A stretch of DNA of 64,000 bases, taken from NCBI RefSeq assembly GCF_007830265.1, contig NZ_VLKE01000001.1:1860001-1924000 (forward strand), given 5' to 3'. Source of the stretch: Micromonospora olivasterospora (GTDB lineage: Bacteria; Actinomycetota; Actinomycetes; Mycobacteriales; Micromonosporaceae). The notes beneath the pieces were generated by a model. That model saw only the letters and a program-made list of their open reading frames with translations. It had not been told where the DNA came from and ran no database searches. A program made the position numbers and the translations under genes. Below, piece after piece: positions 18,302-28,094 of the stretch (position 1 is its first letter; the number at the start of each line of letters is the position of its first letter).

Positions 18302-19684
18302 TCACCAGGAGCAGGTGAGGGCCGGGTCGCCGGCGAGGCTGCTGGCCAGCCGGCCCCGGTACTCGGCGATCGCCTCGCCGTACACCCCGAGCAGGCGGGT
18401 CACCGTGCGGTCCCAGGAGAAGTTGCGGGCGTGCAGCTGCGCGCCCCGGCCCAGCGCGGCCCGGCGGGCCCGGTCGGGCAGCAGCCGCGCCAGCGTACGG
18501 GCCCAGTCGACCGGGTCGTGGCCGTCGATGAGCACGCCGCTGACCTGGTCCTGGACGGCGGTGACCAAACCACCGACGGCGGCGGCCAGCACCGGGGTGC
18601 CGCACGCCTGGGCCTCCAACGCGACCAGCCCGAACGACTCGTTGTGCGACGGCACCGCGACCAGGTCGGCGGCCCGGTACACGGCCGGCAGGTCGTCGCC
18701 GGTGCACGGCGGCAGGAAGCGCACCCGGTCCGCGACGCCGAGCGAGGCGGCCAGCTCGATCAGGGCGGTGGGCCGGTCGAGCCCACTGCCGCTGGGGCCG
18801 CCGACGATCACCACGGTCAGCTCCTCGGTGAGCCGGGGATCGCGCTCGCGCAGGGCGGCGGCGGCGCGGATCAGCACGTCGGGCGCCTTCAGGGGCTGGA
18901 TGCGGCCCACGAAGGCCACCACGTACCCCCCGGTGGGCAGCCCCAGCCGGCGGCGGGCGGCCAGCGCCGCCGCGTGCCGGTCCCCGGCGGCGGGGCGGAA
19001 CCGGTCCAGGTCCACGCCGGGCTCGACCACGGCGACCCGGGCCGGGTCGGCGTCGTACCGGTGCAGCAGGTCGCGGGCCTCGACCCGGGTGTTGGCGACC
19101 AGCCGGTCGGCCTCGGCCACCACCTGCTCCTCGCCGATCACCCGGGCCTTCGGCTCGGGCCGGTCGCCGGCGGCGAGCTGTGCGTTCTTCACCTTGGCCA
19201 GGGTGTGCGCGGTGTGCACCAGCGGCACTCCCCAGCGCTCCTTGGCCAGCCAGCCGACCTGCCCCGAGAGCCAGTAGTGGGAGTGGATCAGGTCGTAGTG
19301 GCCCGGCGCGCGGGCCGCCTCGGCGCGCAGCACCCCGGCCGTGAACGCGCAGAGCTGCGCGGGCAGCTCCTCCTTGGTCAGCCCTTCGAGCGGGCCGGCG
19401 GTGACGTGCCGGACGTGCACGCCCGGGGCCATCTCGACCACCGGCGGCAGGTCGCCGGAGGTGGCCCGGGTGAAGATCTCCACCTCGACGTCGGCCTCGG
19501 CCAGCCGCCGGGCGACCTCCAGGATGTAGACGTTCATGCCGCCCGCGTCGCCCGTCCCGGGCTGGTGCAGGGGCGAGGTGTGCACCGAGAGGGTGGCGAT
19601 GCGCCGTGGCCGCGGCCACGGCCGGGCGCCCCGCTGACGACCGACACCGGTGTGCAATTCCGCCACGTCCGCTCCCTCTGTCAC
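18302..19684 (-). CDS. mshA: D-inositol-3-phosphate glycosyltransferase MshA
   Basis: 460 residues, GT4-type. First step of mycothiol synthesis: joins UDP-GlcNAc to 1-L-inositol-1-phosphate. The N-terminal domain has [20 protein letters not shown], diagnostic of MshA, and [15 protein letters not shown]; the C-terminal domain carries [15 protein letters not shown] and the EX7E motif in [22 protein letters not shown]. Start GTG 19684. With mshD at 51.4 kb it supplies two of the four mycothiol genes in this window. Confidence 0.95.
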   Translation of the reverse strand: MTEGADVAELHTGVGRQRGARPWPRPRRIATLSVHTSPLHQPGTGDAGGMNVYILEVARRLAEADVEVEIFTRATSGDLPPVVEMAPGVHVRHVTAGPLEGLTKEELPAQLCAFTAGVLRAEAARAPGHYDLIHSHYWLSGQVGWLAKERWGVPLVHTAHTLAKVKNAQLAAGDRPEPKARVIGEEQVVAEADRLVANTRVEARDLLHRYDADPARVAVVEPGVDLDRFRPAAGDRHAAALAARRRLGLPTGGYVVAFVGRIQPLKAPDVLIRAAAALRERDPRLTEELTVVIVGGPSGSGLDRPTALIELAASLGVADRVRFLPPCTGDDLPAVYRAADLVAVPSHNESFGLVALEAQACGTPVLAAAVGGLVTAVQDQVSGVLIDGHDPVDWARTLARLLPDRARRAALGRGAQLHARNFSWDRTVTRLLGVYGEAIAEYRGRLASSLAGDPALTCSW

Positions 19685-19868
19685 GGTTGCTGCCGTCCCG
19701 CACGACCGGCGCTCTCTCGGTCAACTCGCGCGCCGGATGTCATCTTCCCCATCGGGCACGGGAAATGCGTGCGGGCGCCCCCCGGGCGTGACGGACCTCA
19801 TCACGGTCGCCGCCCGCCGGGCAGGTCCCGGGGGCGAGGGGTCGGCCCACCCGGGCGACAATGGTCCG

Positions 19869-20633
19869 ATGACCTCCGTCGCGATCGTCACCGGCGCGTC
19901 CAGCGGGATCGGCGCCGCCACCGCCCGCCGGCTGGCCGCCGAGGGATTCCACGTGCTCGCCGCCGCCCGCCGCACCGACCGGCTCGCCGAGCTGGTCGCC
20001 AAAATCGAGGCGGCCGGCGGCGCCGCCACCGCCGTCGAGTGCGACGTGACCTCGGACGGGTCGGTGGCGCGCCTGGCCGAGGCCGCCGCGGCCGCCCCCG
20101 GGCCGGTCACGCTGCTGGTCAACAACGCCGGCGGCGCGCGGGGGCTCGACCCGGTGGAGTCCGGCTCGGTGGGCGACTGGCAGTGGATGTACGACGTCAA
20201 CGTGCTCGGCACGCTGCGGGTCACCCAGGCGCTGCTGCCCGCGCTGGAGGCGTCGGGTGCCGGGACGATCGTGATCGTCTCCTCCACGGCGGGCTTCGTC
20301 GTGTACGAGGGCGGGGGCGGCTACAGCGCCGCCAAGCACGCCCAGACCGCTGTCGCCGGCACGCTGCGCCTGGAGCTGTGCGGCCGGCCGGTCCGGGTGG
20401 TCGAGATCGACCCGGGCATGGTGAAGACCGAGGAGTTCGGGGTGGTCCGCTTCGACGGCGACGCCGAGCGGGCGTCGGCCGTCTACGCCGGGGTCGCCGA
20501 GCCGCTGGTCGCCGAGGACGTCGCGGACTGCATCGCGTGGTGCGCCACCCGCCCGCACCACGTCAACGTCGACCGGCTCGTGGTGCGCCCGCTGGCCCAG
20601 GCCGCCCAGCACAAGGTGCACCGGGTGACCTGA
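19869..20633 (+). CDS. SDR family oxidoreductase
   Basis: 254 residues. Classical short-chain dehydrogenase: MTSVAIVTGASSGIGAATAR with TGxxxGIG cofactor loop, NNAGGARG, catalytic Ser in IVIVSSTAGFV and YxxxK in YSAAKHAQTA. PGMVKTEEF follows. The sequence resembles serine 3-dehydrogenase/YdfG-like enzymes; substrate not predictable. Its stop overlaps the next ATG (TGATG), so it is coupled to the methyltransferase gene. Confidence 0.92.
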   Translation: MTSVAIVTGASSGIGAATARRLAAEGFHVLAAARRTDRLAELVAKIEAAGGAATAVECDVTSDGSVARLAEAAAAAPGPVTLLVNNAGGARGLDPVESGSVGDWQWMYDVNVLGTLRVTQALLPALEASGAGTIVIVSSTAGFVVYEGGGGYSAAKHAQTAVAGTLRLELCGRPVRVVEIDPGMVKTEEFGVVRFDGDAERASAVYAGVAEPLVAEDVADCIAWCATRPHHVNVDRLVVRPLAQAAQHKVHRVT

Positions 20634-21412
20634 TGAAGCCGCAGGGCGTCGTCACGCGCGGGACGACGAATCCCAACCGCCTGCGCCGGGTGGACAACTG
20701 GATCGTCGAGACCTGCGGCGACCGGCTGCGGTCCGCGCCGGACCCGCTGGTGGTGGACCTGGGCTACGGCGGCACCCCGGTCACCGCCGTGGAGCTGCGG
20801 GCCCGGCTCGCGGCCGGGGTCCGCGCCGACGTACGGGTCGTCGGGCTGGAGATCGATCCGGTACGCGTGGCCGCCGCCCAGCCCGCCGCCGACCCGCCGG
20901 GGCTCACCTTCGCCCGGGGCGGGTTCGAGCTGGCCGGGCTGCGCCCGGCGCTGGTCCGCGCGGGCAACGTGCTCCGCCAGTACGACGAGGGCGAGGTCGC
21001 GGCCGCCTGGCGGACGATCACGGAGCGGCTGGCCCCGGGCGGGCTGCTGGTGGAGGGCACCTGCGACGAGCTCGGCCGCCTCGGCGGGTGGCTGCTGATC
21101 GACGCGGACGGCCCTCGCACGCTCACCCTGGCCGCGAAGCTCACCACCCTGACGAGTCCCGCCGAGCTGGCCGAGCGGCTGCCGAAGGCGCTGATCCACC
21201 GCAACGTCCCCGGCGAGCCCGTCCACGACCTGATCCGCGTCCTGGACGACGCCTGGCGCGCCGCCGCCCCGTACGCGCCCTTCGGCCCGAGACAGCGCTG
21301 GCTGCGCACGCTCGCAACGGTCCGCGACGCGGGCTGGCCGCTCCTGGGCGGCCCCCGCCGCTGGCGCCACGGCGAGCTCACGGTCCCCTGGTCCACGGTC
21401 GCCCCCCGCTAG
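20633..21412 (+). CDS. Class I SAM-dependent methyltransferase-like protein
   Basis: 259 residues. VVDLGYGGTPVTAVELRARL is a motif I-like SAM loop (DLGxGGxP), and VVGLEIDPVRVAAAQ gives the acidic residue that holds the adenosine ribose. NVLRQYDEGEVAAAWRTI with LAPGGLLVEGTCDELG resembles motif post I. The substrate is unknown. It is translationally coupled to the SDR gene and ends before a hairpin. Confidence 0.85.
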   Translation: MKPQGVVTRGTTNPNRLRRVDNWIVETCGDRLRSAPDPLVVDLGYGGTPVTAVELRARLAAGVRADVRVVGLEIDPVRVAAAQPAADPPGLTFARGGFELAGLRPALVRAGNVLRQYDEGEVAAAWRTITERLAPGGLLVEGTCDELGRLGGWLLIDADGPRTLTLAAKLTTLTSPAELAERLPKALIHRNVPGEPVHDLIRVLDDAWRAAAPYAPFGPRQRWLRTLATVRDAGWPLLGGPRRWRHGELTVPWSTVAPR

Positions 21413-21422
21413 CTCCCGCGAT

Positions 21423-21483
21423 CTTGCACTTTGTGCCCCCGGTTCGGGGCTTTCATCCCTTATGTCGGGGCGGAAACTGCAAG
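21423..21483 (+). terminator. Imperfect hairpin behind methyltransferase gene
   Basis: CTTGCACTTTGTGCCCC pairs with GGGGCGGAAACTGCAAG at 14 of 17 positions, loop 27 nt, 11 bp after the stop. Similar CTTGCA...TGCAAG hairpins are frequent between Micromonospora genes, as I recall, so it may be a dispersed repeat used as a terminator. Confidence 0.5.
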
Positions 21484-21715
21484 TCACCCGGTCTTTTCGG
21501 GACGCCTCGCAGGCGTGAAAATGGTGGACAGGTCGCCCGCCGACGCCGATCGATCTTGGTCTAGTTGAGGCCGTCTGCAAGTCTGGCGCCGGGGCCCGGA
21601 CTCTTGTGGGTCACGCACTGTTGCTTCGAGCACGCCGGTCAGATTTTCGGTTCCCGACCGAGGCCCCCGGGCGACCTACCCACTGGTCGATCACGGTGAG
21701 GAGGGACGCGGGCGG

Positions 21716-23038
21716 ATGCGCGGGTTACCCGAAGAGATCCCGGACGCTGACAGCGAGAAGGTCTGGGAGCGGGTGTGTGCGGTCGATGTGGCCAAGGAGT
21801 CGGGGATGGTGTGTACCCGGCTACCCGCCGCGGGTGGGCGGCGGGTGAGCCGGGTGTGGCAGGTGACGGCGACCACGAACGCGGTCAGTGACCTTGCCGC
21901 CGATCTGGTGGCGGCGGGGGTGGAGAAGGTCACCGTGGAAAGCACGTCGGACTACTGGCGGATCTGGTTCTACCTGTTCGAGGCAGCCGGGTTGGACGTG
22001 CAGTTGGTCAACGCCCGTGACGTCAAGAACGTGCCCGGGCGGCCGAAGACCGACAAGCTGGACGCGGTGTGGTTGGCCAAGCTCACCGAGAAGGGCCTGT
22101 TGCGGCCCTCGTTCGTGCCTGCGGCTCCGGTGCGGGTGTTGCGTGACTACACCCGGATGCGGGTGGATCTGGTCCGGGACCGGACCCGCTACTGGTCGAG
22201 GTTGGAGAAACTGCTTGAAGACGCCCTGATCAAGGTGTCGTCGGTGGCCTCCACCCTGCGGACGGTGTCGACGCGGGACATGGTTGAGGCGTTGATCGCC
22301 GGTCAACGTGATCCGGCGACCCTCGCCTCGCTGGCCCACGGAGCGCTGCGCCGCAAACGCAACGCCCTCATCGAGGCACTCACCGGCCGCTTCGACGACC
22401 ATCACGGCGAGTTGGCCCGGATCCTGCTCGACCAGATCGACCGCCTCGACACCGAGATCGCGAAACTCACCACACGGATCGGGCAGATACTCGACGACAT
22501 CGACCCACCGTCCCAGCCGGGCGGCGGCGACGGCGACACCCCGGCGCCAGACGCCCGGCGGCGCCTGGCCGAGATCCCGGGCATCAGCACCGAGTCCGCG
22601 CAACTGATCATCGCCGAGATCGGTCTGGACATGACACGGTTCCCCACCGCGGCGCACCTGGTGTCCTGGGCGAAGCTGTGTCCGCGCACCATCCAGTCCG
22701 GTACCAGCCTCACCGCGGGCAAGACAGGCAAAGGCAATCCGTACCTCAAAGGCGCCCTCGGTATGGCCGCAGCCACCGTCGCCCGCGGCAAGGGAACGTT
22801 CCTGTCCGAACGCTACCGGCGTCTGGTCACACGTCGAGGCAGAGGCAAGGCCAAGGTCGCCGTCGCCCGCTCCATCCTCGTGATCATCTGGCACCTGCTC
22901 AACGACCCAACCGCCCGTTACCACGATCTCGGCGCCGACTTCCACGAACGCCGTATCAACACCACCCGGAAGATCAACAGCCTGGTCCGGCAACTCGAAG
23001 CCCTCGGCCACACCGTCACCCTGCAACCGACAACCTGA
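21716..23038 (+). CDS. IS110-family transposase (DEDD + Transposase_20)
   Basis: 440 residues, apparently intact. The N-terminal RuvC-like DEDD domain shows CAVDVAKESG, VTVESTSDYWRIWFY and RPKTDKLDAVWLAKL. The C-terminal Transposase_20 domain has LAEIPGISTESAQLIIAEIG and CPRTIQSGTSLTAGKTGKGNPYLKGAL with the catalytic Ser. Length and domain order match active recombinases of the family. ATG 21716 has GAGGAGG 11-17 bases upstream. Confidence 0.95.
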   Translation: MRGLPEEIPDADSEKVWERVCAVDVAKESGMVCTRLPAAGGRRVSRVWQVTATTNAVSDLAADLVAAGVEKVTVESTSDYWRIWFYLFEAAGLDVQLVNARDVKNVPGRPKTDKLDAVWLAKLTEKGLLRPSFVPAAPVRVLRDYTRMRVDLVRDRTRYWSRLEKLLEDALIKVSSVASTLRTVSTRDMVEALIAGQRDPATLASLAHGALRRKRNALIEALTGRFDDHHGELARILLDQIDRLDTEIAKLTTRIGQILDDIDPPSQPGGGDGDTPAPDARRRLAEIPGISTESAQLIIAEIGLDMTRFPTAAHLVSWAKLCPRTIQSGTSLTAGKTGKGNPYLKGALGMAAATVARGKGTFLSERYRRLVTRRGRGKAKVAVARSILVIIWHLLNDPTARYHDLGADFHERRINTTRKINSLVRQLEALGHTVTLQPTT

Positions 23039-23059
23039 CCCCACACCCCCACCCCGCCC

Positions 23060-23087
23060 GGGCTGGCCATCAACACCGGGCCAGCCC
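23060..23087 (+). terminator. Hairpin behind the IS110 transposase
   Basis: GGGCTGGCC and GGCCAGCCC, 9-bp perfect stem, 10-nt loop, 21 bp after the transposase stop. Confidence 0.55.
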
Positions 23088-23134
23088 ACCGCGCCCAAAA
23101 CCCGTCGTGGTACAGGTCATTTACCGGTCAGATC

Positions 23135-23200
23135 GCGGAGAAGGGAGGGGTGGGAGGGTGGGGAGGGGTGGGGAGGGGGTGGGGAGGGGGTGGGGAGGGG
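23135..23200. repeat. G-rich microsatellite (G4-forming)
   Basis: Runs of GGGG separated by single T or A (units such as GGGGAGGGGGT) fill about 65 bp directly downstream of the murB stop. On the + strand it has the pattern for G-quadruplex formation. A mirror C-rich tract occurs at 42090-42200. Confidence 0.8.
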
Positions 23201-23201
23201 G

Positions 23202-24293
23202 TCAGATGGTGCAGTTGATCAGGACTGGTTCCGGGTGGAGGGTCACGCCGAAGCGGGCGTGGACGCCGTCGCGGATGTCGCGGGCCAGGGAGACCAGGGC
23301 GGCCGTGCTGGCCGTGCCGCTGCGGTTGGTGAGGGCCAGGGTGTGCTTGCTGGAGATGGCGACGCCCTCCGGGCCGGGGTGGCCCTTGGCGAAGCCCGCG
23401 TTCTCGATCAGCCAGGCCGCGCTGAGCTTCACCGTGTCGCCGGGACCCGGCCAGTGCGGCACCTTCTCCAGGTCGGCGACCCGCCCGCGGAACAGCTCGT
23501 ACGACTCCCGGTCCAGCACAGGGTTGGTGAAGAACGAGCCCACCGACCGGGTGTCCGGGTCGGCCGGGTCGAGCACCATGCCCTTGCCGGCCCGCAGCCG
23601 CAGCACGGTGGCCCGGGCGTCCGCCAGGGGCACCCGGTCGCCCACCTCGCCGCCGAGCGTGCGGGCCAACTCGGCGTAGCGGACGGGGCCGGACAGCGGC
23701 GAGCGGGCCAGCCGGAAGTCGACCGACAGCACCACCCAGCGGTCGGCGTACTTGAAGATGCTGGACCGGTACGCGAACCCGCAGTCGGCCGCGTCGATCC
23801 GGCCCACCGTGCCGTCGGTCCGGTCGTACACCTGGACGCCGGTGATCGTCTCGGCGACCTCCTGGCCGTACGCGCCGACGTTCTGGATCGGGGTGGCGCC
23901 GGCCGAGCCGGGGATGCCGGACAGGCACTCCAGCCCGGACCAGCCGTTGGCGACCGTCGCGGCGACCAGGTCGTCCCAGGGCTCGCCCGCCTCGACCCGT
24001 ACGGTGACCGTCTCGGCGTCCTCGGCGACCGCGCGCAGCCCCCGGGACCGCACCAGGACGACGGTGCCGGGGAAACCGACGTCACCGACGACCACGTTGC
24101 TGCCCCCGGCGAGGATCAGCACCTCCTCGTCCCGCAGGCGCGCCTCCTGCACCTTTTGTACGATCTCCTCGGCGCTGGCAGCGGTCTCGAGCCGCCCGGC
24201 GGCGCCACCGAGGCGCAGCGTGGTGTAACCAGCAAGCGACATGGAGCGTTCCGCGTGGCTTTCGGCGGCGGGCTGGGCACTAACGTCTGGCAC
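23202..24293 (-). CDS. murB: UDP-N-acetylmuramate dehydrogenase MurB
   Basis: 363 residues. Reduces UDP-GlcNAc-enolpyruvate with NADPH and FAD in peptidoglycan precursor synthesis. FAD-binding motifs: TTLRLGGAAG, LILAGGSNVVVGD and LSGIPGSAGATPIQNVGAYGQE; the catalytic Ser lies in TRSVGSFFTNPVL and the Glu in the C-terminal HPEPVLIN. The YRSSIFK motif is type I-like. GTG 24293 with GAAAGG upstream is chosen; ATG 24242 (MSLAGYTTL) is an alternative that would still keep all domains. Confidence 0.94.
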   Translation of the reverse strand: MPDVSAQPAAESHAERSMSLAGYTTLRLGGAAGRLETAASAEEIVQKVQEARLRDEEVLILAGGSNVVVGDVGFPGTVVLVRSRGLRAVAEDAETVTVRVEAGEPWDDLVAATVANGWSGLECLSGIPGSAGATPIQNVGAYGQEVAETITGVQVYDRTDGTVGRIDAADCGFAYRSSIFKYADRWVVLSVDFRLARSPLSGPVRYAELARTLGGEVGDRVPLADARATVLRLRAGKGMVLDPADPDTRSVGSFFTNPVLDRESYELFRGRVADLEKVPHWPGPGDTVKLSAAWLIENAGFAKGHPGPEGVAISSKHTLALTNRSGTASTAALVSLARDIRDGVHARFGVTLHPEPVLINCTI

Positions 24294-24361
24294 GCCTTTC
24301 ACCCTAGGCTGAGGGAGAGCCGCGGCACCTACTGGTGGCCCGGTCGCCCGGGAGGATCGCG

Positions 24362-25120
24362 ATGAGCAGACTGCACGGCACGAAGGACTTCTGGATCGGC
24401 GCGCTCCGGGCGGAGGGTCCCGTGTTCGCCGCCGCCGTCGCGGAGGCGCCTCCGGAAACACCCGTGCTCTCCTGCCCCGGCTGGACGGTCGCCGACCTGG
24501 CGCTGCACCTCGGCGGCGTCTACCACTGGGTCCACTCGTTCGCCGGCTCCGGCGCGACCACCCCGCCGGACCGCCGAGGGCTGGCCGAGCCGCCCGCCGG
24601 CGTCAGCCCGCTGGAGTTCTGGCAGCAGGGGTACGACCGGCTGATGGCCCTCCTCGACGGGCTGGACCCGGAGGCGCCGGCGTGGAACTGGGCGCCGCAG
24701 CCGAAGAAGGCGGTCTTCTGGCCGCGCCGGATGGCCCACGAGACGGCCGTGCACCGCTGGGACGCCCAGCTCGCCGTCGCCGCCGGCGAGCCGATCGAGG
24801 CGAAGCTCGCCGCCGACGGGGTGAGCGAGGTGCTGGACACCTGGCTCCCGGCCGGCCGGCGGACGACCGGCGGGCAGTGGCACGGGGTGGTGCACCTCAG
24901 CGCGCCGGACGCGGCCCAGGACTGGTACCTGCGGCTGCGCGGCGAGGGCGTCGCGCTGCTGGACACCGCCACCATCCTCGACCACGACGAGCACCACGCC
25001 CGGGTCGAGGTCACCGGCACCGCCAGCGACCTGCTGCTGGCCCTCTGGGGCCGGATCAGCTTCGACACCCTCGGCGTGAGCGGCGACCGCGGCCTGCTCG
25101 ACGGCCTGCGCACCGGCTGA
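24362..25120 (+). CDS. Maleylpyruvate isomerase-like, mycothiol-dependent DinB-fold protein
   Basis: 252 residues. An N-terminal DinB/MDMPI four-helix domain ([21 protein letters not shown] with a metal-ligand His near residue 49, [16 protein letters not shown] with two more near 135) and a C-terminal domain ending in [12 protein letters not shown]. The family includes mycothiol-dependent maleylpyruvate isomerase. mshA and mshD are in the same window, so the cofactor should be available. Actual substrate unknown. GGGAGG lies upstream of ATG 24362; divergent from murB. Confidence 0.85.
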   Translation: MSRLHGTKDFWIGALRAEGPVFAAAVAEAPPETPVLSCPGWTVADLALHLGGVYHWVHSFAGSGATTPPDRRGLAEPPAGVSPLEFWQQGYDRLMALLDGLDPEAPAWNWAPQPKKAVFWPRRMAHETAVHRWDAQLAVAAGEPIEAKLAADGVSEVLDTWLPAGRRTTGGQWHGVVHLSAPDAAQDWYLRLRGEGVALLDTATILDHDEHHARVEVTGTASDLLLALWGRISFDTLGVSGDRGLLDGLRTG

Positions 25121-25160
25121 CGCCGCCCGTCCGGCCCGGCCGGCGACGCGGGTGTCGACA

Positions 25161-25196
25161 GGGCCCCTGCCCTACCGAAGGCGTTGACAGGGGCCC
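25161..25196 (+). terminator. Hairpin with GGGCCCCTG arms
   Basis: GGGCCCCTG (25161-25169) and CAGGGGCCC (25188-25196) form a 9-bp stem 40 bp after the isomerase-like gene. A related AAGGGGCCCTT hairpin ends the pst operon at 56868, suggesting a dispersed terminator type. Confidence 0.5.
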
Positions 25197-25215
25197 TTCC
25201 TTCCTGGAGGGGTGC

Positions 25216-26577
25216 GTGAGCGAGCTTCGATTTCCCGACGGGTTCGTCTGGGGCGCGGCCACGGCGGCGTACCAGATCGAGGGCGCGGCCCGCGACGACG
25301 GTCGCGGCCCGTCCATCTGGGACACCTTCAGCCGTACGCCCGGCAGGGTGTTCGCCGGTCACACCGGCGACGTCGCCTGCGACCACTACCACCGGTACGC
25401 CGACGACGTCGCCCTGATGGCCGAGCTGGGGCTGAGGGCGTACCGGTTCTCGATCGCCTGGCCCCGGATCCAGCCGGACGGCACCGGCCCGGTCAACCCG
25501 CGCGGCCTGGACTTCTACGACCGGCTGACCGACGCGCTGCTGGCGCGGGGGATCGACCCCGTCGTCACGCTGTACCACTGGGACCTGCCGCAGGCCCTCG
25601 GTGACCGGGGCGGCTGGACCGCCCGGGAGACCGCCGAGCACTTCGCCACGTACGCCACGGCGGTGTACGCCCGGCTCGGCGACCGCGTCCGCACCTGGAC
25701 CACGCTCAACGAGCCGTGGTGCTCGGCCTACCTCGGGTACGGCAGCGGCGTGCACGCTCCCGGCGAGTCCGGCGCCGGGGCGGCCTTCACCGCCGTACAC
25801 CATCTGCTGCTCGCCCACGGCCTGGCGGCCCGGGCGCTGCGCGCGGCCGGCGCGGAGGTCGTCGGGATCACCCTGAACCCGGCCGACGTGCGCCCGGCGG
25901 ACCAGGACAGCGCGGCGGACGCCGCCGCCGTCCGGCTGGTCGACGGGCTGCAGAACCGGGTCTTCCTGGACCCGCTGACCGGCGCCGGCTACCCGGACGA
26001 CGTGCTGGAGCACGTGAGCCGGCTGGTCGAGCCGACGTTCGTCCGGGACGGTGACGAGAAGACGATCGCCGCCCCGATCGACCTGCTCGGGATCAACTAC
26101 TACACGCCGACGTACGTCGCGGGACGCCCGGACGGGTCCGGCGACGCCGCGTTCCCCGGCACCGAGCGGGCGGTGGAGTTCCTGCCGCCGGCCGGGCCGC
26201 TGACCGACATGGGCTGGATGGTCGAGCCCGCCGGGCTCACCCGGCTGCTGGTGCGGATCGCCACCGACTACCCGGGCCTGCCCATGCTGATCACCGAGAA
26301 CGGCGCGGCGTTCCCCGACGCGCCGGGGGCGGAGGGCGTCGACGACGCCGACCGGATCGCCTACCTCGACGGGCACCTGCGGGCCGCGCACGAGGCGATC
26401 GCCCGGGGCGTGGATCTGCGCGGCTATCTCGTATGGTCGTTGCTGGACAACTTCGAGTGGGCCGAGGGGTACCGCAAGCGGTTCGGGATCGTCCACGTCG
26501 ACTACCTGACCCAGCGGCGCACGCCGAAGTCCAGCGCCCGGTGGTACCAGGAGGTGATCTCCCGGAACGGGCTGTGA
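25216..26577 (+). CDS. Beta-glucosidase, glycoside hydrolase family 1
   Basis: 453 residues, normal GH1 length. The N-terminal signature [15 protein letters not shown] is present, the acid/base Glu is in TTLNEPW (about residue 166) and the nucleophile Glu in MLITENGAA (about 360). [12 protein letters not shown] near the C-terminus is the aglycone-site motif. No signal peptide, so it is cytoplasmic and hydrolyses imported disaccharides. GTG 25216 has TGGAGGGG upstream. The LacI regulator gene follows four bases after the stop and probably controls it. Confidence 0.95.
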   Translation: MSELRFPDGFVWGAATAAYQIEGAARDDGRGPSIWDTFSRTPGRVFAGHTGDVACDHYHRYADDVALMAELGLRAYRFSIAWPRIQPDGTGPVNPRGLDFYDRLTDALLARGIDPVVTLYHWDLPQALGDRGGWTARETAEHFATYATAVYARLGDRVRTWTTLNEPWCSAYLGYGSGVHAPGESGAGAAFTAVHHLLLAHGLAARALRAAGAEVVGITLNPADVRPADQDSAADAAAVRLVDGLQNRVFLDPLTGAGYPDDVLEHVSRLVEPTFVRDGDEKTIAAPIDLLGINYYTPTYVAGRPDGSGDAAFPGTERAVEFLPPAGPLTDMGWMVEPAGLTRLLVRIATDYPGLPMLITENGAAFPDAPGAEGVDDADRIAYLDGHLRAAHEAIARGVDLRGYLVWSLLDNFEWAEGYRKRFGIVHVDYLTQRRTPKSSARWYQEVISRNGL

Positions 26578-26581
26578 CGAG

Positions 26582-27604
26582 GTGGTGAGCACGGGGATGA
26601 CGACGGCGCAGCGGCCGACCCTGGAGGCGGTGGCCCGGCTCGCCGGGGTGTCCCGGGCGACCGTCTCCCGCGTGGTGAACGGCTCGACCACCGTCGCGGA
26701 GCCGATCCAGGAGGCGGTCCGCCGGGCGGTGGCCGAGCTGGGGTACGTGCCGAACCTGGCCGCCCGCACCCTGGTCACCCAGCGGACCGACTCGTTCGCC
26801 CTGGTGCTGCCCGAGGCGGCCACCCGGGTCTTCTCCGACGACCAGGTGTTCCCGGGCATCATCCGCGGCGTCGGCCAGGAGTTGGAGGCGGCCGACAAGC
26901 AGCTCGTGCTGATGCTCGCCGGCTCGCCGGCCGGGCACGCGCGGGTGGAGCGGTACACGAGCGGGCGGCACGTCGACGGGGTGCTGTTCGCCTCGCTGCA
27001 CGGGGCCGACCCGCTGCCCGGCAAGCTGGCCCGGCTGGGTATCCCCGTCGTGTGCAGCGGTCGACCGCTGGACGGCGCCGAGGTGCCCTACGTGGACGTC
27101 GACCACGTCGGCGGGGTCGCCCGGGCGGTGCGGTACCTGATCGACAGCGGCCGGCGGCGGATCGCCACCATGGCGGGCCCCCAGGACATGGTCGCCGGCA
27201 TCGAGCGGCTGGTCGGGTACCGGGAGACGGTCGCCGCGGCCGGGCTGCCGGAGCTGGTCGCGTACGGCGACTTCACCCGGGAGTCCGGCACGGCGGCGAT
27301 GCGGCAACTGCTCGCCGAGCACCCGGGGCTGGACGCCGTGTTCGCCGCGTCGGACCTGATGGCGCACGCCGCCCTGCGGGCCCTGCGCGAGGCGGGGCGG
27401 CACGTGCCGGACGACGTGGCGGTGGTCGGGTTCGACGACATCGAGACGGCCGCCTACACCGAGCCGCCGCTGACCACGATCCGGCAGCCGATCGTGGAGC
27501 TGGGTCGGGCGATGACCCGGCAACTGCTCCGGATCGCGGCGGGCGAGACGGTCGAGCAGGCGCTCCTGCTGCCGACGGAGCTGGTGGTCCGCGACTCCGC
27601 GTAA
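26582..27604 (+). CDS. LacI-family transcriptional regulator
   Basis: About 340 residues. The HTH and hinge are PTLEAVARLAGVSRATVSRVVNGSTTVAEPI...VPNLAARTL, followed by a periplasmic-binding-type sensor domain with VDGVLFAS, VDVDHVGG, VFAASDLMAHAALRALREAGRHVPDDVAVVGFDDIETAAYTEPPLTTIRQP. It directly follows the beta-glucosidase gene, so it likely answers to a glucoside or cellobiose; no TGGGAGCGCTCCCA-type operator was seen upstream of the glucosidase. Start could be GTG 26582, GTG 26585 or ATG 26597. Confidence 0.93.
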   Translation: MVSTGMTTAQRPTLEAVARLAGVSRATVSRVVNGSTTVAEPIQEAVRRAVAELGYVPNLAARTLVTQRTDSFALVLPEAATRVFSDDQVFPGIIRGVGQELEAADKQLVLMLAGSPAGHARVERYTSGRHVDGVLFASLHGADPLPGKLARLGIPVVCSGRPLDGAEVPYVDVDHVGGVARAVRYLIDSGRRRIATMAGPQDMVAGIERLVGYRETVAAAGLPELVAYGDFTRESGTAAMRQLLAEHPGLDAVFAASDLMAHAALRALREAGRHVPDDVAVVGFDDIETAAYTEPPLTTIRQPIVELGRAMTRQLLRIAAGETVEQALLLPTELVVRDSA

Positions 27605-27647
27605 ATGGCGTCGCGGCGGGGCCGCCACGGCGGCTAGCGTCGCGCGG

Positions 27648-28094
27648 ATGAGCGATCCCGTGGCGCTGGTGCGCGTACCCGAGTTGTCCGATGTCGCCGA
27701 GTACGCCTACGCCGCGACGGTCGCCCCGCCCGCGCGGCTGGTGTTCACCGCCGGGGCGTGCCCGCTGGACGCCGAGGGTCGTACGGTGGCGCCGGGCGAC
27801 CCGGCGGCGCAGGCCCGGCAGGTGATGGCCAACCTGGAAACCGCGCTCGCCGCGGCCGGGGCCCGCCTCGCCGGCGTCGTGAAGACCACCGTGTACGTGG
27901 CGTCCGGCCGGCGGGCCGACCTGGTGGCGGTCTGGGAGGTGGTCCGGGACGCGTTCGGCGACCATGACCCGCCCAGCACCCTGCTCGGGGTGGCCGTGCT
28001 CGGCTACCCCGACCAACTCGTTGAGGTGGAGGCGGTCGCCGCCGTCCGCGACCCGGAGCCGCCCCGGACATCGACGCTGGGGTCGGACCGGTGA
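27648..28094 (+). CDS. RidA/YjgF family protein
   Basis: 148 residues. Family core: PPARLVFTAGACPLDAEGR, QARQVMANLETALAAAGARLAGVVKTTVYV and HDPPSTLLGVAVLGYPDQLVEVEAVA. Canonical RidA has an Arg in the R-x-C/T motif near the end that binds the 2-imino acid; here the region reads PPSTLLGVA, so it belongs to a sister subgroup (Rid1-7) and deaminase activity is uncertain. It overlaps the following GNAT remnant by GTGA. Confidence 0.85.
   Translation: MSDPVALVRVPELSDVAEYAYAATVAPPARLVFTAGACPLDAEGRTVAPGDPAAQARQVMANLETALAAAGARLAGVVKTTVYVASGRRADLVAVWEVVRDAFGDHDPPSTLLGVAVLGYPDQLVEVEAVAAVRDPEPPRTSTLGSDR

Larger units (their letters stand above)
21486..23120 (+). mobile_element. IS110-family insertion sequence (ends approximate)
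   Basis: A complete IS110-type transposase with about 230 bp of non-coding DNA before it (21486-21715) and a short 3' non-coding part. The family lacks terminal inverted repeats and often makes no target duplication, so the ends cannot be fixed from one copy. In the IS110 group the long left non-coding end encodes the bridge RNA; that segment here has several short inverted repeats. The insertion separates the SDR/methyltransferase pair from murB. Confidence 0.75.

Noticed and set aside
23128..23928. Open frame through the G-rich tract and murB
   Set aside because: Shadow of murB with low-complexity tail.
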